64,000 bases of DNA from Streptomyces sp. P3. GTDB lineage: Bacteria > Actinomycetota > Actinomycetes > Streptomycetales > Streptomycetaceae. Below the pieces are notes generated by a model that was not told the DNA's origin, ran no database searches, and worked only from the letters and a program-made list of their open reading frames with translations. The translations under genes and the position numbers were made by a program. This document shows, piece by piece, positions 50,757-59,671 of this stretch. The stretch lies in assembly GCF_003032475.1 (NCBI RefSeq), contig NZ_CP028369.1, positions 7,874,001 through 7,938,000 of the forward strand. The letters are read 5' to 3'. Position 1 is the stretch's first letter, and each line of letters starts with the position of its first letter.

Positions 50757-51788
50757 ATGTCGGGGTTGGGAAAGCCGCCGGACACGCTCAGGCTCCGGGC
50801 CTGCCGCCGCCAACGGGCCTGGGCGCGGAGCTGGGCGGCGGTCGGCGTGGCATGCCTGGCGGGGGCGGTGCTGACCTTCGGCGGGTCCTGGGCGGCCGGC
50901 GGCGGGGCGGCGCGGATCACGGCTTTCGGGCCGTCCGCCGGCAGCTGGGCGTTGGCGGCCTCCCTGATGCTCCGCGCGAGGGGCATCAGCGGGCGGGTGC
51001 GGACGCGTGCGCTGCTGTTGGGCGCCTCCGCGGTCGCCGGAGGCGTGTACCGGGCCGTGGTCGCCGTGCTGTCGGCTCAGCCCACGGCGTCGGGGTGGGA
51101 CGTGCGATCGTTGCCGGGTTCGGTGATGGTCACCGGGGTGACACTGACGGTCGGTCTGGGGATGGCCGGTCTGGTGGTCGCGGCCGATGCCGGTACGGGT
51201 CGGCATGCGCTGCTGCGGCGCCTGCTCGACGGGGTCGTCACCGCGGGGGCCGTCTTCATGACCGTATGGGTCCTGCTGCGGGGCGCCGGTGACGGCTGGC
51301 GGCTGGGGACGGGGATGGTCGGTGTCCTGTGGGCCGCCGAAGTGGTGTTCCTCGGGTTTCTCTTCGCCGTGCGCCGCCTGGTGCGCAGCGACCGGAGAGC
51401 CACCCTGTGGGCCGGGATCGCCGGGCTGTCCCTCATGCTGGTCGGTGACACCCTGCGGCTGCGGACGGTCGGCCCGCACGGCCCCGAGGTGCTGTCCTGC
51501 CAACTGGTCGACATCTGCGCCACCGCGGGACTGCTGGTGGTCGCCGTCGGCCCCTGGGTGCCCGGCGGGGCGAGCGCGCTGGGCACCGCTCGGCCCGCGC
51601 TGCGAAGCGGGATGGAGGGTGTTGCGGGGTTCGTTCCCCTGACGGTCTGCACGGCGACGGCGCTGGGATTCGCGCTGGGTCCGTCTGTTCGGGACCCGGT
51701 GCCGCTGTTGGTCGGGGGAGCGGCACTGCTGAGCCTCTGGGTCCGCCAGAGATTCCTGCCGAGCGAGAACACCGGACACGAGACTTGA
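50757..51788 (+). CDS. polytopic membrane protein, possible truncated signalling protein
   Basis: A 343-aa protein with about nine hydrophobic helices and short loops. The sequence, for example GMVGVLWAAEVVFLGFLFAVRRLVRSDRRATLWAGIAGLSLMLVGDTLRLR, recalls the N-terminal membrane sensors of Streptomyces GGDEF/EAL proteins. The frame ends soon after the last helix (LWVRQRFLPSENTGHET), exactly where a PAS or GGDEF domain would begin, so this may be the surviving sensor module of a lost c-di-GMP enzyme. Alternatively it is a whole membrane protein of unknown role. ATG 50757 has GGAGAGG 8 bp upstream. Lies in the rearranged zone next to the tRNA. Confidence 0.6.
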   Translation: MSGLGKPPDTLRLRACRRQRAWARSWAAVGVACLAGAVLTFGGSWAAGGGAARITAFGPSAGSWALAASLMLRARGISGRVRTRALLLGASAVAGGVYRAVVAVLSAQPTASGWDVRSLPGSVMVTGVTLTVGLGMAGLVVAADAGTGRHALLRRLLDGVVTAGAVFMTVWVLLRGAGDGWRLGTGMVGVLWAAEVVFLGFLFAVRRLVRSDRRATLWAGIAGLSLMLVGDTLRLRTVGPHGPEVLSCQLVDICATAGLLVVAVGPWVPGGASALGTARPALRSGMEGVAGFVPLTVCTATALGFALGPSVRDPVPLLVGGAALLSLWVRQRFLPSENTGHET

Positions 51789-52117
51789 GTCCGCGGATCG
51801 GCGTGGCGTCGCCCGGGGCCCGACGTCCAGGCAGGTACGGCGCTTCGCCGACGGTGGCCGGGAGTCCGCCGGGCAACCCGTGTACGCGCCCGGCCCGGCG
51901 TGGCGCTCCTCGCGGTCCGCATCCGTGCCCAGGTGGAGGAGGTGCCGGCGCTCCGCCGTCCGGCCGCGCCTGTCGGACGGGCCGGCCGCCGGCCCTCGAG
52001 CTCGCCCAGCCGCGCGGGCTTCCCGGCTTCGACGAGGGTGTCGTCCTGCGGGACATACATCCGAGGGGCCGGCGGGAGGCGTTCGCGCCGACCCGGTTGC
52101 CCGGGGTGCCCCGCGCG
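51789..52117. other. 329-bp region without a supported gene
   Basis: Open frames exist on both strands but none has a ribosome-binding site, coherent codon use or recognisable family. Probably rearranged, non-coding or debris. Confidence 0.4.
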
Positions 52118-52552
52118 CTACTTCCGGATCGCGTCCTGACGGCGGCCGCGGGTCCGCGCGCCCCTGGGCGGGGCGATGAACTGCAGCTCCAGCGTCGTCG
52201 GCGGGTCGGCCAGGCCCGGACCGCCCGCCGCCGCCCACGCCAGGATCTCCTCCGTGCAGTCGTCGTCCATGGCGAAGCCGACCCAGCAGGCCCGGCCGCC
52301 CGCCCGGCGGCCGACGGCCGAGGGCTGGACGACGATCACGTTCGCCTGGTCGCAGGGACCGAGGCAGTCCGTCGTGCGGACGGCGAAGGCGCCGCCCGAA
52401 GCGCCCGCGGCCGCCCGCAGCCGGGCCAGCTGCCGGTGGTGGTCGAAGCCGGGATGCTTGCGGCCGTCGCCGCAACAGCAGCCCCTGCACACGACGAGTG
52501 TGCAGGGACGGCTCCCGGCGGCGCCCACCAGCGCTCGCCGGGCCGGCGGCAT
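52118..52552 (-). CDS. (2Fe-2S) ferredoxin-like protein
   Basis: A 144-aa thioredoxin-fold [2Fe-2S] ferredoxin-type protein. The cysteine pattern is VVCRGCCCGDG near residue 20 and TTDCLGPCDQANVIVV near residue 61, matching the C-x(n)-C ... C-x3-C arrangement of the family found in NuoE and small actinobacterial proteins. It may carry electrons to an unknown partner. ATG 52552 is chosen; a longer frame reaches into the next gene. It lies 5 bp after the NUDIX-like gene, so they probably form an operon. Confidence 0.75.
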   Translation of the reverse strand: MPPARRALVGAAGSRPCTLVVCRGCCCGDGRKHPGFDHHRQLARLRAAAGASGGAFAVRTTDCLGPCDQANVIVVQPSAVGRRAGGRACWVGFAMDDDCTEEILAWAAAGGPGLADPPTTLELQFIAPPRGARTRGRRQDAIRK

Positions 52553-52557
52553 CCCGG

Positions 52558-53097
52558 TCAGGAGGCCGAGAGGCCCACGTGGGCCAGGGCCTGCCGGAGC
52601 AGGAACCCGTGCCCGCCGGGCATCTCGCTCTGCACCGCCAGGGATGCGGCCTCCTGCGGGCTGAACCACACCAGGTCCAGCGCGTCCTGCCGGGGCCGGC
52701 AGTCGCCCGTCACCGGCACGATGTAGGCCAGTGACACGGCGTGCTGACGCGGGTCGTGGTACGGGGTGATGCCCTGCGTCGGAAAGTACTCGGCGACCGT
52801 GAACGGCTGGAGCGAGGTCGGCACCCGGGGCAGCGCCACCGGGCCGAGGTCCTTCTCGAGGTGGCGCAGCAGGGCGTCCCGGACGCGCTCGTGGTGCAGC
52901 ACGCGGCCGGACACCAGGGTCCGGTTGACATTGCCGTCCGGCCCCATGCGCAGCAACAGGCCGACGCTGGTGACTTCGCCGCTGTCGTCGACGCGCACGG
53001 GCACGGCCTCGACGTACAGGATCGGCATACGGGCGCGTGCCATCTCGAGCTCGTCGGAGCTCAGCCAACCCGGTGTGGTCTCGGTCAAGTCAGACAT
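52558..53097 (-). CDS. DUF4916 (NUDIX-like) protein
   Basis: A 179-aa protein similar, from memory, to DUF4916, a NUDIX-fold family. It begins with the typical TPGWLSSDELEMARARMPILYVEAVPVRVDDSGEV segment; a complete NUDIX box GX5EX7REUXEEXGU is not visible: only GRVLHHERVRDALLRHLEKDLG corresponds, so the classical metal-binding glutamates are partly missing. Likely a hydrolase or binding protein of nucleotides with altered chemistry. ATG 53097. Divided from the amidohydrolase by 15 bp. Confidence 0.8.
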   Translation of the reverse strand: MSDLTETTPGWLSSDELEMARARMPILYVEAVPVRVDDSGEVTSVGLLLRMGPDGNVNRTLVSGRVLHHERVRDALLRHLEKDLGPVALPRVPTSLQPFTVAEYFPTQGITPYHDPRQHAVSLAYIVPVTGDCRPRQDALDLVWFSPQEAASLAVQSEMPGGHGFLLRQALAHVGLSAS

Positions 53098-53112
53098 TGT
53101 TCGATCATACTT

Positions 53113-54249
53113 TCAGTGTCCGTCGGGAAGCCGGTAGACCCGGCGGGCGTTGTCGGCTCCGGCCCGGCGCGCCAGGCGCAGCGCGTCGGGCAGGCTCAGC
53201 TCGTCCGCGTCCACCCGGTCCTGGAGCAGGTCTCCGAGACCCCGGCGGAAGGCCAGCGCGCCGAGCCAGTAGAACTCCGACACACCATAGGCGTCCGAGC
53301 TGTACAGCAGTTTGCGGAACGGTGTGATCTCCAGTGCCTCCTCCAGGACCGCCCGCGCTCGCACGGGACCCACATGGTGCAGGGTGAGCCCCACGTCCAG
53401 GTACACCTGCTCGAACACCGCCGCCAGGTAGGCGGCTTGCCGCTGGTAGGGCCAACAGTGCAGGAGCAGCACGGGGATCTTGCCCGCCGTGAGGTGCAGC
53501 CAGTCCGTGAGAAGCGTCGGATCCGCCCGGTGCAGCCGGATGTCGTTGTCGCCGAAGCCGGTGTGCAGTTGCAGGGGCAGCCCCAGATCGACCGCCGTCC
53601 ACAGCAGATGCCGGGTCAGCACCGGGTCCGCCGGCCGTCCGCCGCCCGCCAGCCAGCGCCGGGCGGCCCGGGTGACGTCGGCGTCCGGGGGCCGGGCCGG
53701 GTCGAGGTCGAAACCGGTCCGGTAGGCGGCGACCGACTTGACCGCCACCACGCCCGGCCGCCCGACCGCGGCCAGCGCTGCCGCCCGGAACGCGTCGGCG
53801 TACCCGTCGGCGTCGACGCCGCGCGCGGCGACGGCCTCGGCGACCGCCTCCAGCCGCACGACCTCGTGCGCGACCGCCGGTGCCGCGGCCGTGGCCAGCT
53901 CGGCGGGCGTCGTGACGCGGTGCGGGGCGAACCCGGTGTCGACGCAGAACACACCGGTGCGGGCGGCCTGGAGGAACCGCCGGTTCACCTCCCGCGGGCC
54001 CAGTGCGGCGCGCCGGGCCAGATAGGCGTCGGCGGGGGCGTGCGGGTCGAGGCCGAGCAGGGGCGCGCAGTGGCGGCGCACCGCCACACCGACGGGCGTG
54101 TCGAAGGTGGAGAACCCCGGCCAGGCGTCCCCCTCGGTCAGCAGCGCCTCGAAGGCCGGCCGCTCCAGCGGGTCGGTGACCACGCCGTGGCAGTGGTGGT
54201 CCACCAGCTCCAGCTCGGCGAGCGCCTCGTGGACCGCTCGGCCGGCCAT
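53113..54249 (-). CDS. amidohydrolase partner of the glutamine synthetase-like gene
   Basis: A 378-aa Amidohydrolase_2 family TIM-barrel enzyme. Metal ligands are in VDHHCHG near residue 17, LQLHTGFGDND near residue 228, LLHCWPY near residue 265, and the late Asp in YSSDAYG near residue 317. It would hydrolyse or decarboxylate a small compound. It sits 1 bp after the glutamine synthetase-like gene, and fusions or pairs of these two families are known from nitrogen catabolism; it may process the gamma-glutamylated product. ATG 54249. Assignment of the family is firm, the substrate open. Confidence 0.87.
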   Translation of the reverse strand: MAGRAVHEALAELELVDHHCHGVVTDPLERPAFEALLTEGDAWPGFSTFDTPVGVAVRRHCAPLLGLDPHAPADAYLARRAALGPREVNRRFLQAARTGVFCVDTGFAPHRVTTPAELATAAAPAVAHEVVRLEAVAEAVAARGVDADGYADAFRAAALAAVGRPGVVAVKSVAAYRTGFDLDPARPPDADVTRAARRWLAGGGRPADPVLTRHLLWTAVDLGLPLQLHTGFGDNDIRLHRADPTLLTDWLHLTAGKIPVLLLHCWPYQRQAAYLAAVFEQVYLDVGLTLHHVGPVRARAVLEEALEITPFRKLLYSSDAYGVSEFYWLGALAFRRGLGDLLQDRVDADELSLPDALRLARRAGADNARRVYRLPDGH

Positions 54250-54250
54250 C

Positions 54251-55654
54251 TCAGTACACCCAGCGGTACGCGGCGGCCACCTGGTCGTCGTCGAGCCCGT
54301 CGACGGCGTCGATCTCGCCCTGCCGCACGGCGGTCACCGCGTCGGCGAGGACCGGACCGAGGGCGGCGCGCAGCACCTCGTCGGCGCGGAACTCGGCCAC
54401 GGCCCCGGCCAGCGAGGACGGCAGCCGGCGCACGCCCCGCGCGGCTGCCTCCCCGGCGCCGAGCCGCACCGGGTCCCCGGTGCTCTCCTCGGGCAGCACC
54501 GCGCCCGAGGCCACTGCGTCCAGCCCGGCCGCGATGACGCAGCCGAGGGCCAGATAGGGGTTGGCGGCCAGGTCGACCGGCTTGACCTCCAGGTTCGCCT
54601 GCTCCGCGCGCCGGCCCGCGGTGCCCCGCACCAGACGCACCGCGCACTCACGGGTCTCCAGGCCCCACGCGGTGAAGACCCCCGCCCACTGCGAGGGCTG
54701 GAGGCGCAGGGCACTCGCCGGGCTGGGCGCGGTCACCGCCGTCAGCGCCGGGAGGCGGGCCAGGATTCCGGCGGCGAACGCCTCGGCGTCGGCCGTCATG
54801 CCGTGCCGCCGGTCGCCGCCCGCGTGCAGGTTCACGCCGTCCCGCCACGCGGAGAGATGGATGTGGCCGCCGTTGCCGACGCCCTTCGCGACGACCGCGG
54901 GGGAGAAGGAGACCCGCAGCCCGTGCCGGCGGGCCACCGCCCGCACCGTCTGCCGGACGAGGACGCTGCGGTCGGCCGCCGCCACCGGGTCGAGGGCGCC
55001 CACGGAGATCTCGAACTGGCCGGGCGCGTACTCGGGATGGATCTGTTCGACGTCGACTCCCTGCGCCGCGCACGCGGCCAGCAGGTCGGCGGTGTAGTCG
55101 CTCAGCTCGACCTGACGCGTCGCGCCGTACGCCGGTCCGCCGGTGGCCGGGACGAACGTGTCGGCGGGCGCGGAGTCCAGGCCGACCGCCCACTCGATCT
55201 CGACGGCGGCCCGGAAGGCGAGCCCGTGCGCGCGGGCCGCGTGGGCCACGACGTGCCGCAGGAACGTGCGGGAGCAGCCCGGATGGCGGTCGCCGTCCTG
55301 GGTGACACGGTCGACCGGCGCCCACGCCCAGCCGGGCTGACCCGCCAGGACGACCAGCCCGTCGAGGTCCGGGTAGAGACGCAGATCGCCGTCGGGCGAG
55401 CCCAGCGCGTCGGTCGTGACGATGGCGTCGTTGGCCAGGAACGTGTCGAACACCGGCGACATCCCGACGCCCCAGGCCGCCGCCGAGGCCAGCCTGCCCG
55501 TGGGGACCGCCTTCACCCGGCCGATCCCCGCGGTGTCGACGTAGGCCAGCACGACGCCGTGCACGCCCGCCGCGGCCAGCTCCCCGCTGAGCGCGGTCGC
55601 CCGCTCGACGTCTCCGGGACGCCCGCCGGGGACGGGATCGGCAAGGGTGGTCAT
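54251..55654 (-). CDS. glnA3: glutamine synthetase-like gamma-glutamyl ligase (GlnA3-like)
   Basis: A 467-aa protein of the glutamine-synthetase fold without the adenylylation-site Tyr of GlnA. Family motifs are VEIEWAVG near residue 145, GVGNGGHIHLSAW near residue 255, RECAVRLVRG near residue 330 and EVKPVDLAANPYLALG near residue 355. Several residues of true GlnA's ammonium site are changed. It resembles GlnA3 of S. coelicolor, which attaches glutamate to polyamines and so detoxifies them, and, as I recall, is also next to an amidohydrolase. ATG 55654. Symbol given from this resemblance, not from a search. Confidence 0.7.
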   Translation of the reverse strand: MTTLADPVPGGRPGDVERATALSGELAAAGVHGVVLAYVDTAGIGRVKAVPTGRLASAAAWGVGMSPVFDTFLANDAIVTTDALGSPDGDLRLYPDLDGLVVLAGQPGWAWAPVDRVTQDGDRHPGCSRTFLRHVVAHAARAHGLAFRAAVEIEWAVGLDSAPADTFVPATGGPAYGATRQVELSDYTADLLAACAAQGVDVEQIHPEYAPGQFEISVGALDPVAAADRSVLVRQTVRAVARRHGLRVSFSPAVVAKGVGNGGHIHLSAWRDGVNLHAGGDRRHGMTADAEAFAAGILARLPALTAVTAPSPASALRLQPSQWAGVFTAWGLETRECAVRLVRGTAGRRAEQANLEVKPVDLAANPYLALGCVIAAGLDAVASGAVLPEESTGDPVRLGAGEAAARGVRRLPSSLAGAVAEFRADEVLRAALGPVLADAVTAVRQGEIDAVDGLDDDQVAAAYRWVY

Positions 55655-55689
55655 ACGTCCTCCACGATCGGCGCGTGCCCGTACGTCCG

Positions 55690-56481
55690 TCAGGGTTTCA
55701 CGGCTACCGCGCCGTACTGCGGCACCACCGGGAGGGAGTCGGCCGCGCCGCGCCAGCGCGAGCACGACACCAGGCCCGGTTCCAGCAGCTCCAGACCCTC
55801 GAAGAAGGCGGCGATCTCCGCGCCGCTGCGGGCGGTGATCGGCGGCTTGGCGTTCTCGTTCCAGAACCTCATCGCCGGGATCTGGCCCTCGCCGCCCACC
55901 TCGGCGTCGTGGGTGGGGTGGGTCAGGACCAGGAAGCTGCCGGCCGGGACGTCGGCCATGACCCGCCGGACGATGTCCCGGGCCGCCTCGACGTCCAGGA
56001 CGAAGTTCAGGATGCCCAGCATCATCACGGCGACCGGCCGCGTGAAGTCCAGGGAGCGGCCCGCGCGTTCGAGGATCGCGGCCGGGTCGTGCACGTCCGC
56101 GTCGATGTAGTCGGTGCGGCCCTCGGGGGTGCCGGTCAGCAGGGTGCGGGCGTGCGCCAGCACGATGGGGTCGTTGTCGACGTAGACGATCCGCGACTCC
56201 GGCGCGACGCGCTGCGCGATCTCGTGGGTGTTGTCCGCCGTCGGCAGCCCGGTGCCGATGTCGAGGAACTGCCGCACACCGCGCTCCTCGGCGAGGAACC
56301 GCACCGCCTGTCCGAGGAACCAGCGGTCCGCGCGGGCGATGTCCCGGATGAGCGGGAACATCGCGGCGACGTGCTCGCCGACGCCGCGGTCGACCTCGTA
56401 GTTGTCCTTGCCGCCGATCCAGTAGTTCCACACCCGCGCGTTGTGCGCCACGCTGGTGTCCAGCCGTCCCGGCCCGCTCAC
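55690..56481 (-). CDS. SAM-dependent methyltransferase (DUF574 family)
   Basis: A 263-aa methyltransferase of the Streptomyces-abundant DUF574/PF04672 type. It starts with the diagnostic SxARVWNYWIGGKDNYEVDR segment, SAM motif I is in FLDIGTGLPTADNTHEIAQ, then IVYVDNDPIVLAHARTLL and VAVMMLGILNFVLD. Substrates are unknown for the family. Two starts are possible: GTG 56481 (VSGPGRLDTS, matching the usual beginning) and ATG 56541, 20 codons earlier. It is 35 bp upstream of the glnA3-like gene and could be in the same unit. Confidence 0.85.
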   Translation of the reverse strand: MSGPGRLDTSVAHNARVWNYWIGGKDNYEVDRGVGEHVAAMFPLIRDIARADRWFLGQAVRFLAEERGVRQFLDIGTGLPTADNTHEIAQRVAPESRIVYVDNDPIVLAHARTLLTGTPEGRTDYIDADVHDPAAILERAGRSLDFTRPVAVMMLGILNFVLDVEAARDIVRRVMADVPAGSFLVLTHPTHDAEVGGEGQIPAMRFWNENAKPPITARSGAEIAAFFEGLELLEPGLVSCSRWRGAADSLPVVPQYGAVAVKP

Positions 56482-56612
56482 GTGACCGCCCCTTCCCGTG
56501 TCCTGCCCGCGCCCTGCCGTCTCCCGGGCCTCTGCCGCCATTGTGCCGCCGGATGATCACCGTTGTCCCCGGTAGGGTGAAAATCCGGTCGTTCACCAAC
56601 AGGAAGCAGCAC

Positions 56613-57476
56613 ATGCCGTACTCGCACGCCCCCGGACCGGCCCTCTCCGAACCCCCGACGGGCCCCGCGGACATCCGGCTGATCGTCACCGACATGGACG
56701 GCACGCTGCTCGACGACGAGAAGAAGGCGCCCGCGGACCTGTGGCGCGTGCTGGCGCTGCTGCGCGAGCGCGGGGTGCACTTCGCCCCGGCGAGCGGACG
56801 TCAGTACGCCACGCTGGCCGCGGACTTCGCCGGGGTCGCCGGGGCGGCCGAGGGGATGGCGTTCATCGCGGAGAACGGCGCGTACGTCGTGCGCGACGGA
56901 CAGGAGCTGAGCTCGGACCCGCTGGACCCGGCCGTCGTCGTGCGGGTGACGGAGGCCGTGCGCAGGCTCGCGGCCGACGGCGTCGACCTCGGCGCCGTGG
57001 TCTGCGGGAAGCGGTCGGCGTACGTCGAGCGGGCCGACGAGCCGTTCCTGGCCGAGGCGGCCAGGTACTACCTGCGCCACGAGGTCGTCGAGGACGTCAC
57101 CGCCGTCGACGACGACATCCTCAAGGTCGCCCTGTTCGACTTCGGGTCGGCCGAGGAGAGCACCGCGCCGGCGCTCGCGCCCTTCGCGCGGACCCACCAG
57201 GTGGTGGTCTCGGGCGAGCACTGGGTCGACGTCATGAACCGCACCGCCGACAAGGGCGCCGCACTGCGCCGCCTCCAGCACGAGCTCGGGGTCACGCCCG
57301 CGCAGACCATGGTGTTCGGCGACTACCTCAACGACCTGCAGATGCTGGACGCCGCAGACTGGTCGTTCGCCATGGCCAACGCCCACCCCGAGGTGGTGCG
57401 CAGGGCCCGTCACCTGGCGCCCTCCAACAACGACGACGGGGTGCTGCGCACCATCACGCGCGTGCTGGGCCTCTGA
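56613..57476 (+). CDS. HAD superfamily (Cof-type) phosphatase
   Basis: A 287-aa HAD hydrolase. Motif I DMDGT (D27, D29) holds the nucleophile, motif II is in PASGR near residue 53, and the motif III/IV region is GDYLNDLQML near residue 233 with a Lys in NRTADKGAAL. Its Cof-type C2 cap suggests a sugar phosphate or small phospho-metabolite as substrate. ATG 56613 has AGGAAG upstream. It is convergent with the response regulator, 13 bp away. Confidence 0.9.
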   Translation: MPYSHAPGPALSEPPTGPADIRLIVTDMDGTLLDDEKKAPADLWRVLALLRERGVHFAPASGRQYATLAADFAGVAGAAEGMAFIAENGAYVVRDGQELSSDPLDPAVVVRVTEAVRRLAADGVDLGAVVCGKRSAYVERADEPFLAEAARYYLRHEVVEDVTAVDDDILKVALFDFGSAEESTAPALAPFARTHQVVVSGEHWVDVMNRTADKGAALRRLQHELGVTPAQTMVFGDYLNDLQMLDAADWSFAMANAHPEVVRRARHLAPSNNDDGVLRTITRVLGL

Positions 57477-57489
57477 ACCCGCGCCCGAC

Positions 57490-58200
57490 TCAGGTCCGGG
57501 GCCGCGCATGACCGTGCTGCCAGGCCCAGGCCGCGATCTCGACGCGGTTGCGGGCGCCCAGTTTCAGCTGGACGCTCGACAGATGCGTCTTCACCGTCGA
57601 CAGGGAGACGTAGAGCCCGGCCGCGATCTCGGCGTTGGTCCGGCCGAGTGCGACGAGCCGGACGACGTCCAGCTCGCGTTCGGTCAGCGGTTCGGTGTGC
57701 GTGTCCGGGAGGGCGACGGGGCGGTCGGCGGCCGGGGTCTGAGGGCCGGTCAGGTGCTGGAGCAGGCGTACGGTCACCGACGGCGAGACCAGGGAGTCGC
57801 CCGCGGCGGCCGCCCGGACCGCCTCCGCGAGGAGCGTGGGCCCGGAGTCCTTCAGCAGGAAGCCGCAGGCGCCGCCGCGCAGTGCCCCGTACACGTACTC
57901 GTCCAGGTCGAAGGTGGTGACCACGACCACCCGCAGCGGGTCCGCGACGTCCGGTCCGGCCAGGAGCCGGGTGGCCGCGAGACCGTCCAGCTTCGGCATC
58001 CGGATGTCCAGCAGGCACACGTCCGGCCGTACGGTGCGGGCCAGCGCGACCGCCTCCTCGCCGTCGGCGGCCTCCGCGACCACCGTGATGTCCGGCTGCG
58101 CGTCGAGGAAGAAACGGAAGCCGGTGCGGACCATGTCCTGGTCGTCGGCGAGAAGGACCCGGATGGGGGCGGCGGGGCCCGACGGGCTCGGGGCGGTCAT
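57490..58200 (-). CDS. orphan NarL/LuxR-type response regulator
   Basis: A 236-aa two-domain regulator: receiver at residues about 14-130 with phospho-acceptor D65 (CLLDIRMPK), acidic D20, and Lys in FLLKDSG; LuxR helix-turn-helix at 170-230 (LTERELDVVRLVALGRTNAEIAAGLYVSLSTVKTHLSSV). A kinase gene normally precedes it, but here the upstream gene is on the opposite strand, so it is an orphan. Target unknown. ATG 58200. The DNA-binding domain is complete. Confidence 0.92.
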   Translation of the reverse strand: MTAPSPSGPAAPIRVLLADDQDMVRTGFRFFLDAQPDITVVAEAADGEEAVALARTVRPDVCLLDIRMPKLDGLAATRLLAGPDVADPLRVVVVTTFDLDEYVYGALRGGACGFLLKDSGPTLLAEAVRAAAAGDSLVSPSVTVRLLQHLTGPQTPAADRPVALPDTHTEPLTERELDVVRLVALGRTNAEIAAGLYVSLSTVKTHLSSVQLKLGARNRVEIAAWAWQHGHARPRT

Positions 58201-58390
58201 GCCTCGATCATGCCTCAGGTCGAGGCGCGTGCGGAGGCGGCGGGGGCTGCGGCCGTCCCGAGGACCCGCTCGCGACGAGACCGCGGGCGGCCGCAGGCGG
58301 CTCCGGGGCGTCCGCCGTCCGTGCGGGGATGCCACCCCCAGCCGGACCGTTCCGCCGACCGTGCCGGGGCGGCGCGCGTAACGTGGCCGC

Positions 58391-59644
58391 ATGCGCGGAA
58401 TGACCGAACCGGCCGTCGTCGCCCGCCTGGCCCGGGAGATCACCCCGGACCTGGAATCCGGGTGGCTGGAGGACTTCTACCGGGATCTGCACCGCCACCC
58501 CGAACTGTCCTTCCAGGAACACCGCACCGCCGCCGCACTGGCCGGACGGCTGCGGGCGGCCGGGTACCGGGTGACGGAGGGCGTGGCCCGCACCGGCGTG
58601 GTCGGGGTACTGGCCAACGGCGACGGACCGGTGGTGTGGCTGCGCGGCGACATGGACGCGCTGCCCGTACGGGAGGCGACGGGCCTCGCCTACGCCTCTG
58701 TCGACGACGGCGTGATGCACGCGTGCGGCCACGACCTGCACGTCACCTGGCTGGCGGCGGCCGCCGAGGCGCTCGCCGCCGCCCGCGAGACGTGGTCCGG
58801 GACGCTCGTCGTGGTCGGGCAGCCCGCGGAGGAGGCGGGGGGCGGTGCCGCGGCGATGGTCGCCGACGGCGTCCACGACCGCTTCCCGCGACCCGACGTG
58901 CTGTTCGGCCAGCATGTCGCGCCGGGGCTCGCAGGTTTCTACCCGCACACCCCCGGGCTGACGCTGTCGGCCTCGGACGACGTGGACGTCGTCGTGCACG
59001 GCGTGGGCGGACACGGGTCGCGGCCGGAGTCCACGGTCGACCCCGTGGTGACCGCCGCCTTCGTCGTGACCCGGCTGCAGACCGTGGTCGCCCGCGAGAT
59101 CGCCGCGAACGACTCCGCGGTGCTCACCGTGGGACGCTTCCACGCGGGCACGACGTCCAACGTCATCCCCGACGAGGCGCGGCTGGGGGTGAACGTACGC
59201 ACCCGGGACACCCGGGTGCGAGGCCGCCTCCTCGCCGCGATCCGGCGGATCGTCGAGGCGGAGTGCGCCGCCGCGGGCTGCCCCCGTCCGCCGGACGTCA
59301 CCGTCCGGCCCGGTTGCCCGACCACGGTCAACGACCCTTCGCTGGACGGTGAGATCGCCGCCGTGCACCGGGAACTCTTCGGCCCGGACACGGTGTTCGA
59401 CTTCGGCCAGGCGCTCGGCAGCGAGGACTTCTCCCTGCTCGCCCCGAAAGGCGTGCCGTACGACTACTGGTACGTGACCTCGACCCCGGCGCCGGTGTGG
59501 GAGGCGGCGCCGGGGGAGGGGGTGAGGGAGAAGGCGGCGGGCGTGCCGGGCAACCACAGTCCGCTGTTCGCGCCGGACCTCTCGGTGCTCGCGCCGGGCG
59601 TGCGCACACTGGTCTCGGCGGCACTGTCCCGGCTGGCCCGCTGA
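58391..59644 (+). CDS. M20-family amidohydrolase (hippurate hydrolase-like)
   Basis: A 417-aa metallo-amidohydrolase. The N-terminal segment LHRHPELSFQEHRTA is typical of the HipO/IAA-amino-acid hydrolase group; metal ligands are in MHACGHDLHV near residue 117, the catalytic Glu pair in PAEEAGGGA near residue 152, and a dimerisation lid with GHGSRPE near residue 213. It would release carboxylates from N-acyl amino acids. ATG 58391 is used; ATG 58400 is three codons in. It stands alone, with no signal peptide. Confidence 0.88.
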   Translation: MRGMTEPAVVARLAREITPDLESGWLEDFYRDLHRHPELSFQEHRTAAALAGRLRAAGYRVTEGVARTGVVGVLANGDGPVVWLRGDMDALPVREATGLAYASVDDGVMHACGHDLHVTWLAAAAEALAAARETWSGTLVVVGQPAEEAGGGAAAMVADGVHDRFPRPDVLFGQHVAPGLAGFYPHTPGLTLSASDDVDVVVHGVGGHGSRPESTVDPVVTAAFVVTRLQTVVAREIAANDSAVLTVGRFHAGTTSNVIPDEARLGVNVRTRDTRVRGRLLAAIRRIVEAECAAAGCPRPPDVTVRPGCPTTVNDPSLDGEIAAVHRELFGPDTVFDFGQALGSEDFSLLAPKGVPYDYWYVTSTPAPVWEAAPGEGVREKAAGVPGNHSPLFAPDLSVLAPGVRTLVSAALSRLAR

Positions 59645-59671
59645 GGGTGACGCGCCGACTCCGTCCGGGGC

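Noticed and set aside
50184..52490. 768-aa minus-strand frame in the scar region
   Set aside because: Low-complexity Arg/Pro-rich, crosses the membrane-protein gene and the ferredoxin-like gene antisense; no motif or ribosome-binding site.
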